From assembly GCA_937949525.1 (NCBI GenBank), contig CALEDT010000010.1:19077-83076 (forward strand): a DNA stretch of 64,000 nt. Direction: 5' to 3'. Made by a program: the position numbers and the translations under genes. The notes under the pieces were generated by a model. The model saw only the letters and a list, made by a program, of their open reading frames with translations, had not been told where the DNA came from and searched no databases. The DNA is from an uncultured Burkholderiales bacterium (GTDB lineage: Bacteria > Pseudomonadota > Gammaproteobacteria > Burkholderiales > Thiobacillaceae). Position 1 is the first letter of the stretch. Every line of letters starts with the position of its first letter. Positions 25,350-34,137 of the stretch are shown piece by piece.

Positions 25350-26474
25350 CTACTTCAGTTGCTCGAACAGCAACGTGGCGATGCGGTTGCCGGTCTCGTT
25401 GCTGGCCGGCGCACCGTCGTCTTCGTAAACGCCCAGAACCGTACCGGCATCGGCGCCCGACACCCGCACCTGGTAACGCCGCGCCATCGCCTTGGCGTCG
25501 CTGGAACGCCAGAACGCCAGGCGCCCCAGGACGCCCCGGTCCTGGCGCGTGTTGGCCTCGGGATCGGCGTAACGCACGTAGTACAAGCCACCCGCCCGAT
25601 CGCGGTCCTCGACCACGAAACCGATGCGATCCAACGCCAGGCCGACGCGCCGCCAGGCGCGATCGAACGCATCCGGCATGGTCACGCCAGGTGCGGCGTC
25701 CGGCCGCTTGACCAGCACCGCCTGCGGTGCGACGCGCTCGGCCACCAGCGTCTGCGCGCGCGCCTCCTCGACGCCGAAACGCACCATCAGCCGACGCAGC
25801 ATCTCCGCCTCCAGCTCGGGATCGGCCGGGCGCGGCTGCCAGACGGTTCGGCCCCGTCCCTGGTCACCACCACCCTGGGTGCCCTCGAACACCTCGTACA
25901 TGCCGCGGTGACTGATGTAAATCTCGGTACGACCACCCGCCCCCGATTCCAGTCGGGTACGGAACTTATCGCGTTCGGCGGTGGAATACAGACCATCGAT
26001 CACCCGCCCCAGCAGGCTGCGCAGGCCATCCTGCGGAATCTTGGCGCGGTTTTCCGCCCAGTCGGTCTCCATCACGCCGGCATCCGGCAGTTCCAGCGTG
26101 ACGATGAAGCCCAGTTCCTGCCAGAAGTCCTTGACCACTGGCCACACCTCCGCGGCCGGCAGATCGACGACCAGCCAGCGTTGCGTGCCGGCGCGTTCGA
26201 TGGCGACCTTGTCGACGCTGGGCAGCAGCCCTGCCGCCGCACTGGTGCGCGGCTGGCCGGCGCGGTCGCGATCATAGGCGGAGAACGTGGCGCTGCCGCG
26301 GCCGGCCACGTCCGGCACGGCGAAGCGGCCGTCGCCGCGCGGCAGGATCAGGTCGGGCGGAACCTCCAGGCTGGGCAGCGAGCCGGCCGACTTGTAGTCG
26401 ATCTTCTTGCCCTCCAACAAGGTACAGCCCGACACGAGCAGGGCCAAAACGAGCACTGACGGGGTATGACGCAT
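25350..26474 (-). CDS. bamC: BamC outer-membrane lipoprotein of the BAM complex
   Basis: A 374-residue lipoprotein. The signal peptide ends in a lipobox (LLVSGCTLL), and the segment after it matches the BamC extended lasso region (SLEVPPDLILP). Two helix-grip domains follow (about 120-210 and 270-374). BamC is an accessory part of the complex that inserts outer-membrane beta-barrels. The frame is open upstream into dapA, but MRHTPSVLVLALL at 26474 gives a correct signal peptide. It follows dapA by 11 nt, and dapA-bamC is the classic gammaproteobacterial order. Confidence 0.92.
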   Translation of the reverse strand: MRHTPSVLVLALLVSGCTLLEGKKIDYKSAGSLPSLEVPPDLILPRGDGRFAVPDVAGRGSATFSAYDRDRAGQPRTSAAAGLLPSVDKVAIERAGTQRWLVVDLPAAEVWPVVKDFWQELGFIVTLELPDAGVMETDWAENRAKIPQDGLRSLLGRVIDGLYSTAERDKFRTRLESGAGGRTEIYISHRGMYEVFEGTQGGGDQGRGRTVWQPRPADPELEAEMLRRLMVRFGVEEARAQTLVAERVAPQAVLVKRPDAAPGVTMPDAFDRAWRRVGLALDRIGFVVEDRDRAGGLYYVRYADPEANTRQDRGVLGRLAFWRSSDAKAMARRYQVRVSGADAGTVLGVYEDDGAPASNETGNRIATLLFEQLK

Positions 26475-26485
26475 GACGGTGGACC

Positions 26486-27361
26486 TCACAGGGAGCCTGC
26501 TTCCTTCAAGGCGACGCGCAGCGCGTCGTGGAATTGCGATGACAGGGTGGACAGCGGCGGGCGGATGCCCGCTTCGATGCGCCCCATGGCCGCCAGCGCC
26601 CACTTCACCGGAATCGGGTTGGCTTCCATGAACAGCTTCTGGTGCAGCCCGAGCAGGCGGAAATTCAGCTCGCGCGCGCGCGCCAGATCGCCGACCAGCG
26701 CTGCGGCGCACAGCTCGCGCATGGCCAGCGGCGCGACGTTGGCGGTGACCGAGATGACGCCGCGGGCGCCCAGCAGCATCAGTGCCAGCGCGCTCGCGTC
26801 GTCACCGCTGTACACGGCGAAATGGGCCGGCGCGTCCTTGATCAGCGCACTGCCCCGCTCGATGTTGCCGGTGGCGTCCTTGATGCCCACCACGCCCGGC
26901 ACCTGCGCCAGACGCAACACCGTGTCGTTGGCGATGTCGCAGGCGGTACGTCCCGGCACGTTGTACAGAATCAAGGGCAAATCCACCGCCTCGGCGATGG
27001 CGCGGTAATGACGATACAGCCCTTCCTGCGTTGGCTTGTTGTAATAGGGCGCCACCGACAAACCCGCGGCGGCCCCGGCCGCCTTGGCACAACGGGTCAG
27101 CTCGATCGCCTCGGCGGTCGAGTTGGCACCGGTGCCGGCGATCACCGGCAGGCGGCCCGCCGCCTGTTCGACCGCGACGCGGATCAGTTCGCAATGCTCG
27201 GCCGTATCGACCGTCGGTGATTCGCCCGTGGTGCCCACCACCACGAGACCATGCGTGCCCTGCTCCACGTGCCAATCGATCAGGGCACGATAACGGGGCA
27301 TGTCGAGCGCCCCGTCGGGGTGCATCGGTGTGACGAGGGCGACCAAGCTGCCGGTGAACAT
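26486..27361 (-). CDS. dapA: 4-hydroxy-tetrahydrodipicolinate synthase
   Basis: A 291-residue TIM-barrel aldolase that condenses pyruvate with aspartate semialdehyde, the first step of the diaminopimelate/lysine branch. The Schiff-base lysine is in GIKDATG (near residue 160), the active-site tyrosine in LYNVPGRT (near 133), and TTGESPT near residue 44 binds the carboxylate. Length is standard. An AT-rich stretch with TAGAAT lies about 30 nt upstream. It forms an operon with bamC. Confidence 0.96.
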   Translation of the reverse strand: MFTGSLVALVTPMHPDGALDMPRYRALIDWHVEQGTHGLVVVGTTGESPTVDTAEHCELIRVAVEQAAGRLPVIAGTGANSTAEAIELTRCAKAAGAAAGLSVAPYYNKPTQEGLYRHYRAIAEAVDLPLILYNVPGRTACDIANDTVLRLAQVPGVVGIKDATGNIERGSALIKDAPAHFAVYSGDDASALALMLLGARGVISVTANVAPLAMRELCAAALVGDLARARELNFRLLGLHQKLFMEANPIPVKWALAAMGRIEAGIRPPLSTLSSQFHDALRVALKEAGSL

Positions 27362-27458
27362 GATGGGCTTTTGCGTGTAAAGTCGTGATTCTAACGTGCA
27401 ACACGGTGCAGCGTTACCACGTCACCCTGATCCGGTGTGATCCGATCCGCCGATCCGC

Positions 27459-28244
27459 TCACCCGCCGCCGATCGCCCGTGTCGCCGCAACCCCGACCTC
27501 GATGGCGCGCAGCCATAGGCGTTCCACCTGGGCGGGAAGATAGGTCAGGGTCAGGTACAACACGAAGAAGCCTGCGCTCAACGACAGCGGGAAGCCCACC
27601 GCGAAGATATTCAACTGCGGTGCGGCGCGACTCATCATGCCGATGGTAAGGTTGGTGGCGAGCAGCGCCGCAGTCACCGGCAGCGCGATATGCAGGCCGC
27701 TGGCGAACACCGTGCCGCCCCACTGCGCCAGCGTGGCGAAGCCGCCGCCGGACAGCGTCGCCCCGACCGGGATGTCCTCGAACGAGTGCGCCAGCGCGCT
27801 GAGCATCACGTGGTGGCCGTTGAACGCGAACAACAGCAACGCGGTGGTGAGCACCAGAAACTGCGCCATGACCGGCGTCTGGGCACCGTTGATGGGGTCG
27901 AACAGCGTGGCGAACGACAGGCCCATCTGCAACGCCATGAACTGGCCGGCGTACTCCACCGCCGCGAACACCAGGCGCGCAGCGAAGCCCAGCGCGATAC
28001 CCACGGCGATCTGCTGCAACAGGATCAGCACACCATCCGCCGAAACCAGGCTTACCGGCGCCACCGGCGGCGCCAGCGGCGCGATCACCAGCGTCAGGGC
28101 GAAGGCCAGCGTCACGCGCGCGCCGGTCGGCACTGCCTTGTTGCCGAGCAGCGGATCGACCGACAGCCAGGCGAGGATACGCACGAACGGAAACAGGAAC
28201 AGCGCCAGCAGCGCGTCCAGGTCGGTGGAGGACAGCGTCAGCAC
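27459..28244 (-). CDS. fliR: Flagellar export apparatus protein FliR
   Basis: A 261-residue membrane protein with about six hydrophobic segments and the FliR pattern (FVRILAWLSVDP, AGQFMALQMGLSFATLFDP). FliR sits in the helical FliP5-Q4-R1 assembly at the entry of the type III export channel. It is the last gene of the fliJ-R run. flhB and flhA, which often follow, are not here; the next gene on the strand is dapA. Confidence 0.94.
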   Translation of the reverse strand: MLTLSSTDLDALLALFLFPFVRILAWLSVDPLLGNKAVPTGARVTLAFALTLVIAPLAPPVAPVSLVSADGVLILLQQIAVGIALGFAARLVFAAVEYAGQFMALQMGLSFATLFDPINGAQTPVMAQFLVLTTALLLFAFNGHHVMLSALAHSFEDIPVGATLSGGGFATLAQWGGTVFASGLHIALPVTAALLATNLTIGMMSRAAPQLNIFAVGFPLSLSAGFFVLYLTLTYLPAQVERLWLRAIEVGVAATRAIGGG

Positions 28245-28296
28245 GCCGGGCCACCCCTCATCGCCGCTGGCGTGCCGGTCCGCGAACCGGTGACAC

Positions 28297-28566
28297 TCAT
28301 CCCACCAGCGACGGAATCGCCGCCAGCAGACGGGTGACGAACTCCACCAACAGTTGCAGCCCGTGCGGGCCGGTGATCACCAGCACCAGGAACATCACGA
28401 ACAACTTGGGGATGAAGGTCAGGGTCATCTCGTTGATCTGGGTGGCAGCCTGGAAGATGGACACCACCAGACCGGCCAGCAGCGATGCGAGCAACAGCGG
28501 CCCGGCGGCGAACATGCCGACCTCCAATGCCTGGCGCACGATGGCGATGACGGTGTCGGGCGTCAT
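28297..28566 (-). CDS. fliQ: Flagellar export apparatus protein FliQ
   Basis: An 89-residue protein with two membrane segments, the standard FliQ size. Typical residues are MTPDTVIAIVRQALEV at the start and QAATQINEMTLTFIPK in the middle. Four copies surround FliP in the export gate. It overlaps the fliP stop by 4 nt and lies 52 nt before fliR. Confidence 0.95.
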   Translation of the reverse strand: MTPDTVIAIVRQALEVGMFAAGPLLLASLLAGLVVSIFQAATQINEMTLTFIPKLFVMFLVLVITGPHGLQLLVEFVTRLLAAIPSLVG

Positions 28567-29306
28567 ATGTGGAAGGTCTGCACCAGCGAGGCGATCAGCA
28601 GGTTCCAGCCATCGGCCAGCACGAACAGCATGATCTTGAACGGCAGCGACACCAGCACCGGCGAGAGCATCATCATGCCCATGGACATCAGCACGCTGGC
28701 CACCACCATGTCGATGATCAGAAACGGGATGAAGACGATGAAACCGATCTGGAACGCGGTCTTCAGTTCACTGATGACGTAAGCCGGGACCAACACCCTG
28801 AGCGGCGTCTGCTCCGGAGTTTCCAGCGGCGGCGAATTCGCCAGGCGCAGGAACAGGGCTAGGTCGGACTGGCGTGTCTGCTGCAACATGAAGTCCTTGA
28901 GCGGTCGTGAGCCGACCTCGGCCGCCTCGACCAGGCTCATGCGGTTCTCGGTATAGGGCTTCCAGGCGGTCTCGTGGATCTTTTCGAACACCGGCGCCAT
29001 GATGAAAAAGGTCAGAAACAACGACAGGCCGACGATGACCTGATTGGGCGGCGCGGTCATCGTGCCCATGGCCTGGCGCAGCAGCGACAGCACGATGACG
29101 ATGCGTGTGAAGGCGGTCATCATCAGCAGCGCCGCCGGCAGGAAAGTCAGCGCCGTGAGCAGCAGCAGCGCTTCGATGCTGAACGTGTAGTTGGTGCTGC
29201 CGCCCGGGCCGGGTGTGCTGCTGAACGCCGGAATGCCTTGCGCCAGGGCGACGTCGGCGCCGCTCGAGGCAGCCAGGGCGAACAGGAGGATGGCGGCGCG
29301 GCGCAT
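28563..29306 (-). CDS. fliP: Flagellar export apparatus protein FliP
   Basis: A 247-residue protein with a cleavable signal peptide (MRRAAILLFALAASSGADVALAQ in part) and four membrane segments. FliP signatures are visible: FTRIVIVLSLLRQAMGT, the APPNQVIVGLSLFLTFF stretch and MGMMMLSPVLVSLPFK near the end. Five FliP subunits form the core of the export gate. The frame is open upstream, but Met 29306 is the only start that gives a signal peptide. Confidence 0.95.
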   Translation of the reverse strand: MRRAAILLFALAASSGADVALAQGIPAFSSTPGPGGSTNYTFSIEALLLLTALTFLPAALLMMTAFTRIVIVLSLLRQAMGTMTAPPNQVIVGLSLFLTFFIMAPVFEKIHETAWKPYTENRMSLVEAAEVGSRPLKDFMLQQTRQSDLALFLRLANSPPLETPEQTPLRVLVPAYVISELKTAFQIGFIVFIPFLIIDMVVASVLMSMGMMMLSPVLVSLPFKIMLFVLADGWNLLIASLVQTFHI

Positions 29307-29433
29307 GCGGCGGCGAGGGAGGCAGGAAGGCGTCAGTTTAGCGCGAAACCCTCGCATCGACGCCGGCGGTGATCGCGGGCGGGAAGTCGCCGACAGGCAT
29401 CCAGCCTGCGCGTTGCCGGGCGCCGCACCCCGC

Positions 29434-29889
29434 TCATGCACTCGGCCGGCGCACCAGCAGGGCTTTGAGCTTCGCGCCGAAATCGCTCGGCGTCTCGTGC
29501 GGGGTGTCGACGTGATCGGCCGGCCGCGGCAGGGTGTGCAACGTGCGCACCTGACCCGCACCGACGCCCAGCAGCAACCAGGTATCGGCCACTTCCACCA
29601 CCACCAGGCGCTCGCGCGGGCCCAGCATCACGCCGCCGACCACCTTGACCGCACCATGCGCGCCGGTCTGGCCGGGCGAGAAGCGGCGCAGAAACCAGAA
29701 GAACACACCCAGCGCGGCGAACACCGCGACCAGACCCAGCAGCCCCTGCAACAACCCGGTGCCGGGGCCGAGTTCCGGCGCCTCGCCCGCCGCGCGCAGC
29801 ATCGGGGCATACAGGCAGGCCAGGCCGAGCAGGAGCGCGCCACGGTCGGAACGACCCGTGCGCGTCGACTGCGCCGAACCGGCGCCCAT
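29434..29889 (-). CDS. fliO: Flagellar assembly protein FliO
   Basis: A 151-residue protein with a hydrophobic N-terminal segment and a main membrane segment (LLQGLLGLVAVFAALGVFFWFLRRF), then a cytosolic domain with VVGGVMLGPRERLVVVEVADTWLLLGVG, the FliO hallmark. FliO helps FliP oligomers form. The start chosen (MGAGSAQSTRTG, 29889) follows the fliN stop by 1 nt. There is a 127-nt gap before fliP. Confidence 0.88.
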   Translation of the reverse strand: MGAGSAQSTRTGRSDRGALLLGLACLYAPMLRAAGEAPELGPGTGLLQGLLGLVAVFAALGVFFWFLRRFSPGQTGAHGAVKVVGGVMLGPRERLVVVEVADTWLLLGVGAGQVRTLHTLPRPADHVDTPHETPSDFGAKLKALLVRRPSA

Positions 29890-29890
29890 G

Positions 29891-30385
29891 TCAGCGATTG
29901 AGCCGCCGCAATCGCTCGGCGGGACTGATGATGTCGGTGAGGCGGATGCCGAACTTGTCATTGACCACCACCACCTCGCCCTGGGCGATCAGGCAACCGT
30001 TCACCAGCACGTCCATGGGCTGGCCGGCCAGACCGTCCAGTTCCACCACCGAACCCTGCGCCAGTTGCAGCAGGTTGCGGATGGCGATCTTGGTACGCCC
30101 CAGTTCCACCGTGAGCTGAACCGGGATGTCGAGTATCAGGTCGAGGTTGTTGGCCGCAGGCTGGACGTTGTCCGGCGCCAGGTTATGGAAGATCTGCGCC
30201 TTTCGCGGTTCGGCCGCGGCGCTCGCAGCATCGTCGGCCGCCTGCTGCTCGGCGAGCGCGGCCGCCCAGTCATCCGCGGCACCGCCATCACCGCCGCCGG
30301 CCGCGTCGGCGGCCTCCTGCTCGGCGAGCGCGGCCGCCCAGTCATCGGCGGTGATGTCGTCCTGCTTGTGCGCGTCCTCGCTCAT
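29891..30385 (-). CDS. fliN: Flagellar motor switch protein FliN
   Basis: A 164-residue FliN. The C-terminal 80 residues are the SpoA/FliN surface-presentation domain (LDIPVQLTVELGRTKIAIRN is the first part, ending RLTDIISPAERLRRL). The N-terminal region has a direct repeat, DDWAAALAEQ followed by AAD, present twice about 26 residues apart; the motif occurs once in many FliN proteins and may help bind FliH. It overlaps the fliM stop by 4 nt. FliN builds the lower C-ring. Confidence 0.95.
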   Translation of the reverse strand: MSEDAHKQDDITADDWAAALAEQEAADAAGGGDGGAADDWAAALAEQQAADDAASAAAEPRKAQIFHNLAPDNVQPAANNLDLILDIPVQLTVELGRTKIAIRNLLQLAQGSVVELDGLAGQPMDVLVNGCLIAQGEVVVVNDKFGIRLTDIISPAERLRRLNR

Positions 30386-31380
30386 CGCTTGCCCCCGACA
30401 CAGCTGACACGCTCCTGGCCCTGCAGGATGCGCTCGACCTTGAGCGCGAGCTGGCCGTTCTTCTGCCCATAATGGCAGCGGAACAGCGGCACGCCGTCCA
30501 CTTGGGCGATCACGGCCTCGGGCAGGTCCAGGGACAGCACGTCGCCGACCTTGAGGTGGAGTATCTGGCGCAGCGTCACCGGCGCCTGGCCCAGATTGGC
30601 CACCAGTTCCACTTCCGCGTCCTGCACCTGCAAGGTCATTTGCGACACCCAGCGTTCGTCCGCTTCGGCGCGATCGGCCTGCATCGTGCTGGTCAGCTGA
30701 TCGCGTATCGGCTCGATCATACTGTACGGCATGCACACGTGGAAATCACCGCCGCCGGCGCCCAGTTCGATGTTGAACGTGCTGACCACGACCACCTCGG
30801 TGGGTGTGGCGATGTTGGCGAACTGGGTGTTCATCTCCGAACGCACGAACTCGAACTGCACCGGGTAGATCGTCTCCCACGCCTTGCGCATCTCGTCGAA
30901 GGTGACTTCCAGAATGCGCTTGATGATGCGCTGCTCGGTGGGCGTGAAATCACGGCCCTCCACGCGCATGTGCTGGCGACCGTCACCGCCGAACAGATTG
31001 TCGACGATCAGGAACACCAGGTTGGGATCGAACACGAACAGGGCGGTGCCGCGCAACGGGTTCATATGCACCATGTTGAGGTTGGTGGGCACCACCAGGT
31101 TGCGCACGAACTCGCTGTACTTGATGACCGTCACCGGTCCGACGGAGATCTCCGCGGTACGACGGATCAGGTTGAACAGACCGATGCGGAAATTGCGCGC
31201 GAAACGCTCGTTGATGATTTCCAGCGTGGGCATGCGCCCACGCACGATGCGCTCCTGCCGACCGATGTCGTAGGCGCGTATGCCGCCATCACCCTGCTCC
31301 TCGACGGTTTCCTCGGCCTCGCCGGTGACTCCGCGCAGCAGCGCGTCGACTTCTTCCTGGGAAAGGATGTCGTCGGCCAC
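30382..31380 (-). CDS. fliM: Flagellar motor switch protein FliM
   Basis: A 332-residue FliM. The N-terminus carries the CheY-P binding motif (DDILSQEEVDALL), the middle domain begins near residue 47 (RGRMPTLEIINERFARNFR), and a SpoA domain lies at the C-terminus (LSLDLPEAVIAQVDGVPLF). It forms the torque ring with FliG and FliN and receives the chemotaxis signal. Size and order are standard. Confidence 0.97.
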   Translation of the reverse strand: MADDILSQEEVDALLRGVTGEAEETVEEQGDGGIRAYDIGRQERIVRGRMPTLEIINERFARNFRIGLFNLIRRTAEISVGPVTVIKYSEFVRNLVVPTNLNMVHMNPLRGTALFVFDPNLVFLIVDNLFGGDGRQHMRVEGRDFTPTEQRIIKRILEVTFDEMRKAWETIYPVQFEFVRSEMNTQFANIATPTEVVVVSTFNIELGAGGGDFHVCMPYSMIEPIRDQLTSTMQADRAEADERWVSQMTLQVQDAEVELVANLGQAPVTLRQILHLKVGDVLSLDLPEAVIAQVDGVPLFRCHYGQKNGQLALKVERILQGQERVSCVGGKR

Positions 31381-31438
31381 GGCCGTCCCATCGGCTCAGA
31401 TCAACGGCATGCAGCGCGACGGCGGGCGGCCATGTCCG

Positions 31439-31933
31439 TCACTGGATGATGAACGAGCCGAACAGGACACGGCGCACGCCTTCATCCTCGTTCTTGGCGC
31501 CGAGCACGTCGTTCACCTGCTGCCGCAATTCCTCGGCCAGCCGATCCTTGCCATCCGCCTGCGTCAGATCGTCCATGGTCTTGCTCGACAGCAGCCGGAT
31601 CACCGCGTCACGCACCTCCGGCATGCGCTCCTTCACCCTGGCCTGCGCCTTGACGTCGGCCATGGCCAGTTGCAGCTCGGTTTGCAGATAGTGCTGGGGA
31701 TCGGCGAGGTTGACCGTGAACACCGCCAGGGTCTCGTAGACCGGCGGCTTGCCCGTGTCTTTCTTGACTTCCGCGCTCTCGGCCTTGTCGTCGCCCTTGG
31801 GCATCAGCAGCAACGCGCCGACGCCGATCACCGCCAGCAGCAGCACGCCCACCACCGCCAAGATGATGATTTTCGGCTTGCCACCCTTCTTGGGCGCGGC
31901 CGCCTCGGCCGCTGCCGCTTCCTGCTTCGCCAT
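31439..31933 (-). CDS. fliL: Flagellar basal body-associated protein FliL
   Basis: A 164-residue protein with one membrane segment (IIILAVVGVLLLAVIGVGALLL) after a short Lys/Ala-rich cytosolic tail, then a periplasmic FliL domain (YETLAVFTVNLADPQHYLQTE is its start in part). FliL rings surround stator units and raise motor torque. It lies 58 nt before fliM. The upstream gap to fliK is AT-rich and may hold an internal promoter. Confidence 0.92.
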   Translation of the reverse strand: MAKQEAAAAEAAAPKKGGKPKIIILAVVGVLLLAVIGVGALLLMPKGDDKAESAEVKKDTGKPPVYETLAVFTVNLADPQHYLQTELQLAMADVKAQARVKERMPEVRDAVIRLLSSKTMDDLTQADGKDRLAEELRQQVNDVLGAKNEDEGVRRVLFGSFIIQ

Positions 31934-32139
31934 GACTCCCCCGGAGAAAAAACGCCATTGCGGAAAATATCACACAAAAACAGAAAGTTCTTGGGAAAAC
32001 CTTATGTTCTTTATTACGTCATGCGCGGGAAATAGGCAAGCACGATGTGGGGACCATTGCTGGAGCTCCCGATCGGGGCCAGTCCGCCGCTTCCGTTCCG
32101 GCGCGGCGGTGGACACGGCGCGGCGACGCCGCGACCGCG
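31934..32139. other. AT-rich gap between fliK and fliL
   Basis: A 206-nt gap whose 31950-32035 part is far more AT-rich than its surroundings, with A-runs and TTATG/TTATTACG words. Such a drop in GC in front of fliL suggests an internal promoter for fliL-R on the minus strand. I could not match a sigma54 or sigma28 consensus by eye. Confidence 0.35.
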
Positions 32140-33450
32140 TCAGGCATACAAGTCGATCAGCCCGCTGCCTGCCTGGTGGCGTCGCACGGGTTCGCCGGCC
32201 GACGACATCCCCAGTCCAGTCCCCGCCGTCGGCAGGGCCGCAAAGCGGGGCGCGTCGTCCCGGCCAGAGAAGGCCTGGTCGCGCACCTGCGCGTCACCCA
32301 ACTGGATGCCCGCGCCGGCCATCAGTTCGCGCAAGCGCGGCAACGCCGCTTCCAGCGCATCGCGCACCGCCGGCTGCGCACTGAAGAACTGCGCGCTGGC
32401 CTCGCCCGCGGCCAGTGTCAGGCGCACCTCGACGTTACCCAGATGCGGCGGGTTCAGCGACAACGCGGCCCACTGCCCCTGACGCCCCGCCAGCCAGACC
32501 AGTTTCTCGCTCAATTCGGCGGTGAACGCCGGACCCCGCAGCGGTGTTTCCAGCGCCAGATGCAGCCGCGTCTCACCGCCACGCCCCATGGATTCCACCG
32601 CGCGCGCGCCTTGTACCGCCGGCAACGCGTCGTCGCCAGCGATCTGGCGCATCTCCGGGGCACCGCCGGGGGCAAGCGGAGTCGCGGTGGTCCCGTCGGG
32701 CGCGGCATCGAAAGCGGCAATACCGCCGGCGACGGCCGGCGCCGGCGAACCGGGTGGCAATGGCACCGCCTCAGCCCCCGGCGCACGCACGTCAGGCGGC
32801 AAGGCTTGCCCGGTCGGGGCAGCGATTGCCGCCGCGCGTGCGCCGTCGACCCATGCCATGCCCACGGCAACCGGCTGCGGTTGGTTCGGATCGAACGTCG
32901 CCGCATCCGCCAGCGCGGGCGCAGGCGCCGCGCCCGTGCCTGCCGGCTCGCGCTCGCCCGCTCGTCCTTGCAGCCCTGCCTCGGCATCGACGTCGATGGC
33001 GGGCGTGCCCGTGCCGGACAGCGGTTGAACGATGGCCGCATCGGCTGCAGCCGCTACGGTGCCGATCGCGGGCGCGACACGTTGCGCCGCATCGACGGCC
33101 GTGCCGGCGACCGGCACGGTCGACGTGTCGACGGTGTCAGGCAGCGGCGCATGCAGTCTGGCGCGCGGTGACGAGGCAACGGGCTGTGCGCCCGCGGGCG
33201 GGAGGTCGACGCGTGCACCGGCAGTCCACGCAGCCATCGCCCCCTCCACGACTTCGGCCCGGCGCGCACTCAGCAGCGCCTGGAACGGCGATTGCGCCGC
33301 AGCCCCGTGGACCGGCCCGGCAGCGACAGTCCGTTGCTCTCCCTTCAAGCTTGCCACGACGCCTGCCAACGCCACCAACCCTTCGGCCATATCGCCCTCC
33401 GCATCATGCCGGGCAAACCCCAGCAAGATTCGGGCCAGCGCCGCGCTCAT
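32140..33450 (-). CDS. fliK: Flagellar hook-length control protein FliK
   Basis: A 436-residue protein. The long middle is low-complexity Ala/Pro/Gly/Val, typical of the ruler region. The C-terminal Flg_hook domain is clear: LSLNPPHLGNVEVRLTLAAGE and then PRLRELMAGAGIQLGDAQV. FliK measures hook length and switches export specificity. The start MSAALARILLGFARHDAEGD at 33450 is preferred, since upstream frame overlaps fliJ. The sequence converges to an ordinary end with LIDLYA. Confidence 0.88.
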   Translation of the reverse strand: MSAALARILLGFARHDAEGDMAEGLVALAGVVASLKGEQRTVAAGPVHGAAAQSPFQALLSARRAEVVEGAMAAWTAGARVDLPPAGAQPVASSPRARLHAPLPDTVDTSTVPVAGTAVDAAQRVAPAIGTVAAAADAAIVQPLSGTGTPAIDVDAEAGLQGRAGEREPAGTGAAPAPALADAATFDPNQPQPVAVGMAWVDGARAAAIAAPTGQALPPDVRAPGAEAVPLPPGSPAPAVAGGIAAFDAAPDGTTATPLAPGGAPEMRQIAGDDALPAVQGARAVESMGRGGETRLHLALETPLRGPAFTAELSEKLVWLAGRQGQWAALSLNPPHLGNVEVRLTLAAGEASAQFFSAQPAVRDALEAALPRLRELMAGAGIQLGDAQVRDQAFSGRDDAPRFAALPTAGTGLGMSSAGEPVRRHQAGSGLIDLYA

Positions 33451-33496
33451 GACGCCCGACCGCTCACCCGCGGTCGACCCGCAGACGTCGTCGCGG

Positions 33497-33952
33497 TCAG
33501 ACAGGCGGGCGGTCGCGCCGCCCGACATGGCGACGCAGCGCGGTTTCATCGGTCTGGCGCTGTTCGGCCCGTTCCTGGCGCCGGTTCTGGTCATGCGCGT
33601 GACGCGCCGCCAGCGCCTGGTAGGCCCTCACCTTCTGCCGCAGTTCCAGCCACTGACCGTGCGCCTGCCGCCAGCGCGCGCTCGCCTGCTCCAGCTCGTG
33701 CCGCTGATGGGCAATGGCCTCGTCCAGCTTGGCCAGGAACCCATAGAAATCCCGCAACAGCCCGATGCCCATGCCGCGGCCGCCCCCACCGGTGAGGCGA
33801 AGCCGATATTCATCGCGGTAGCTTTCCAGCTCGCGCAGCCGGCCCGCCGCTGCCGCCTCCTTGTGCTTGAGCATGCGCAGCAGCCGTTCCGCCGCTTCCA
33901 TGCGATGCAGCGCGTGGTCGAGCAGGGATTGCAGCGGGAAACGTGAGGGCAT
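33497..33952 (-). CDS. fliJ: Flagellar export protein FliJ
   Basis: A 151-residue, highly helical and charged protein with a FliJ-type start (FPLQSLLDHALHRMEAAERLL) and coiled-coil heptads throughout, interrupted by a Gly-rich turn (TGGGGRGMG). FliJ is the stalk-like part of the export ATPase complex and couples it to FlhA. Its start shares a nucleotide with the stop of the Trm112-like gene, so flagellar and envelope genes are directly joined. Confidence 0.85.
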   Translation of the reverse strand: MPSRFPLQSLLDHALHRMEAAERLLRMLKHKEAAAAGRLRELESYRDEYRLRLTGGGGRGMGIGLLRDFYGFLAKLDEAIAHQRHELEQASARWRQAHGQWLELRQKVRAYQALAARHAHDQNRRQERAEQRQTDETALRRHVGRRDRPPV

Positions 33953-34137
33953 CAGACGGAAGCGAGTTCGCCCTCATCGAGCGTCCGCGCCTCGTCGATC
34001 AGCATCACCGGGATGCCATCGCGTATGGGGAAGGCCAGGCGATCGGCCTTGCACACCAGTTCCGCGGGATCGCGGCGATGGACGAGCGGCCCCTTGCACA
34101 GGGGACAGACGAGAATCTCAAGCAGCTTGGGGTCCAT
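33952..34137 (-). CDS. ycaR: Trm112-family zinc-ribbon-like protein (YcaR type)
   Basis: A 61-residue protein beginning [18 protein letters not shown], the YcaR/Trm112 signature, with [17 protein letters not shown] near the end. Two of the expected metal cysteines (CPLC) are present, and one more follows (LVCKAD). Trm112 proteins stabilise or activate methyltransferases; in bacteria the role is unclear. It overlaps the end of lpxK by 20 nt. lpxK-ycaR is a common order, normally followed by kdsB, which is absent here. Confidence 0.9.
   Translation of the reverse strand: MDPKLLEILVCPLCKGPLVHRRDPAELVCKADRLAFPIRDGIPVMLIDEARTLDEGELASV

Noticed and set aside
24528..26459. 643-codon plus-strand frame opposite the WalJ-like gene and bamC
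   Set aside because: Antisense shadow with no family resemblance; minus-strand genes have motifs and tight operon spacing.
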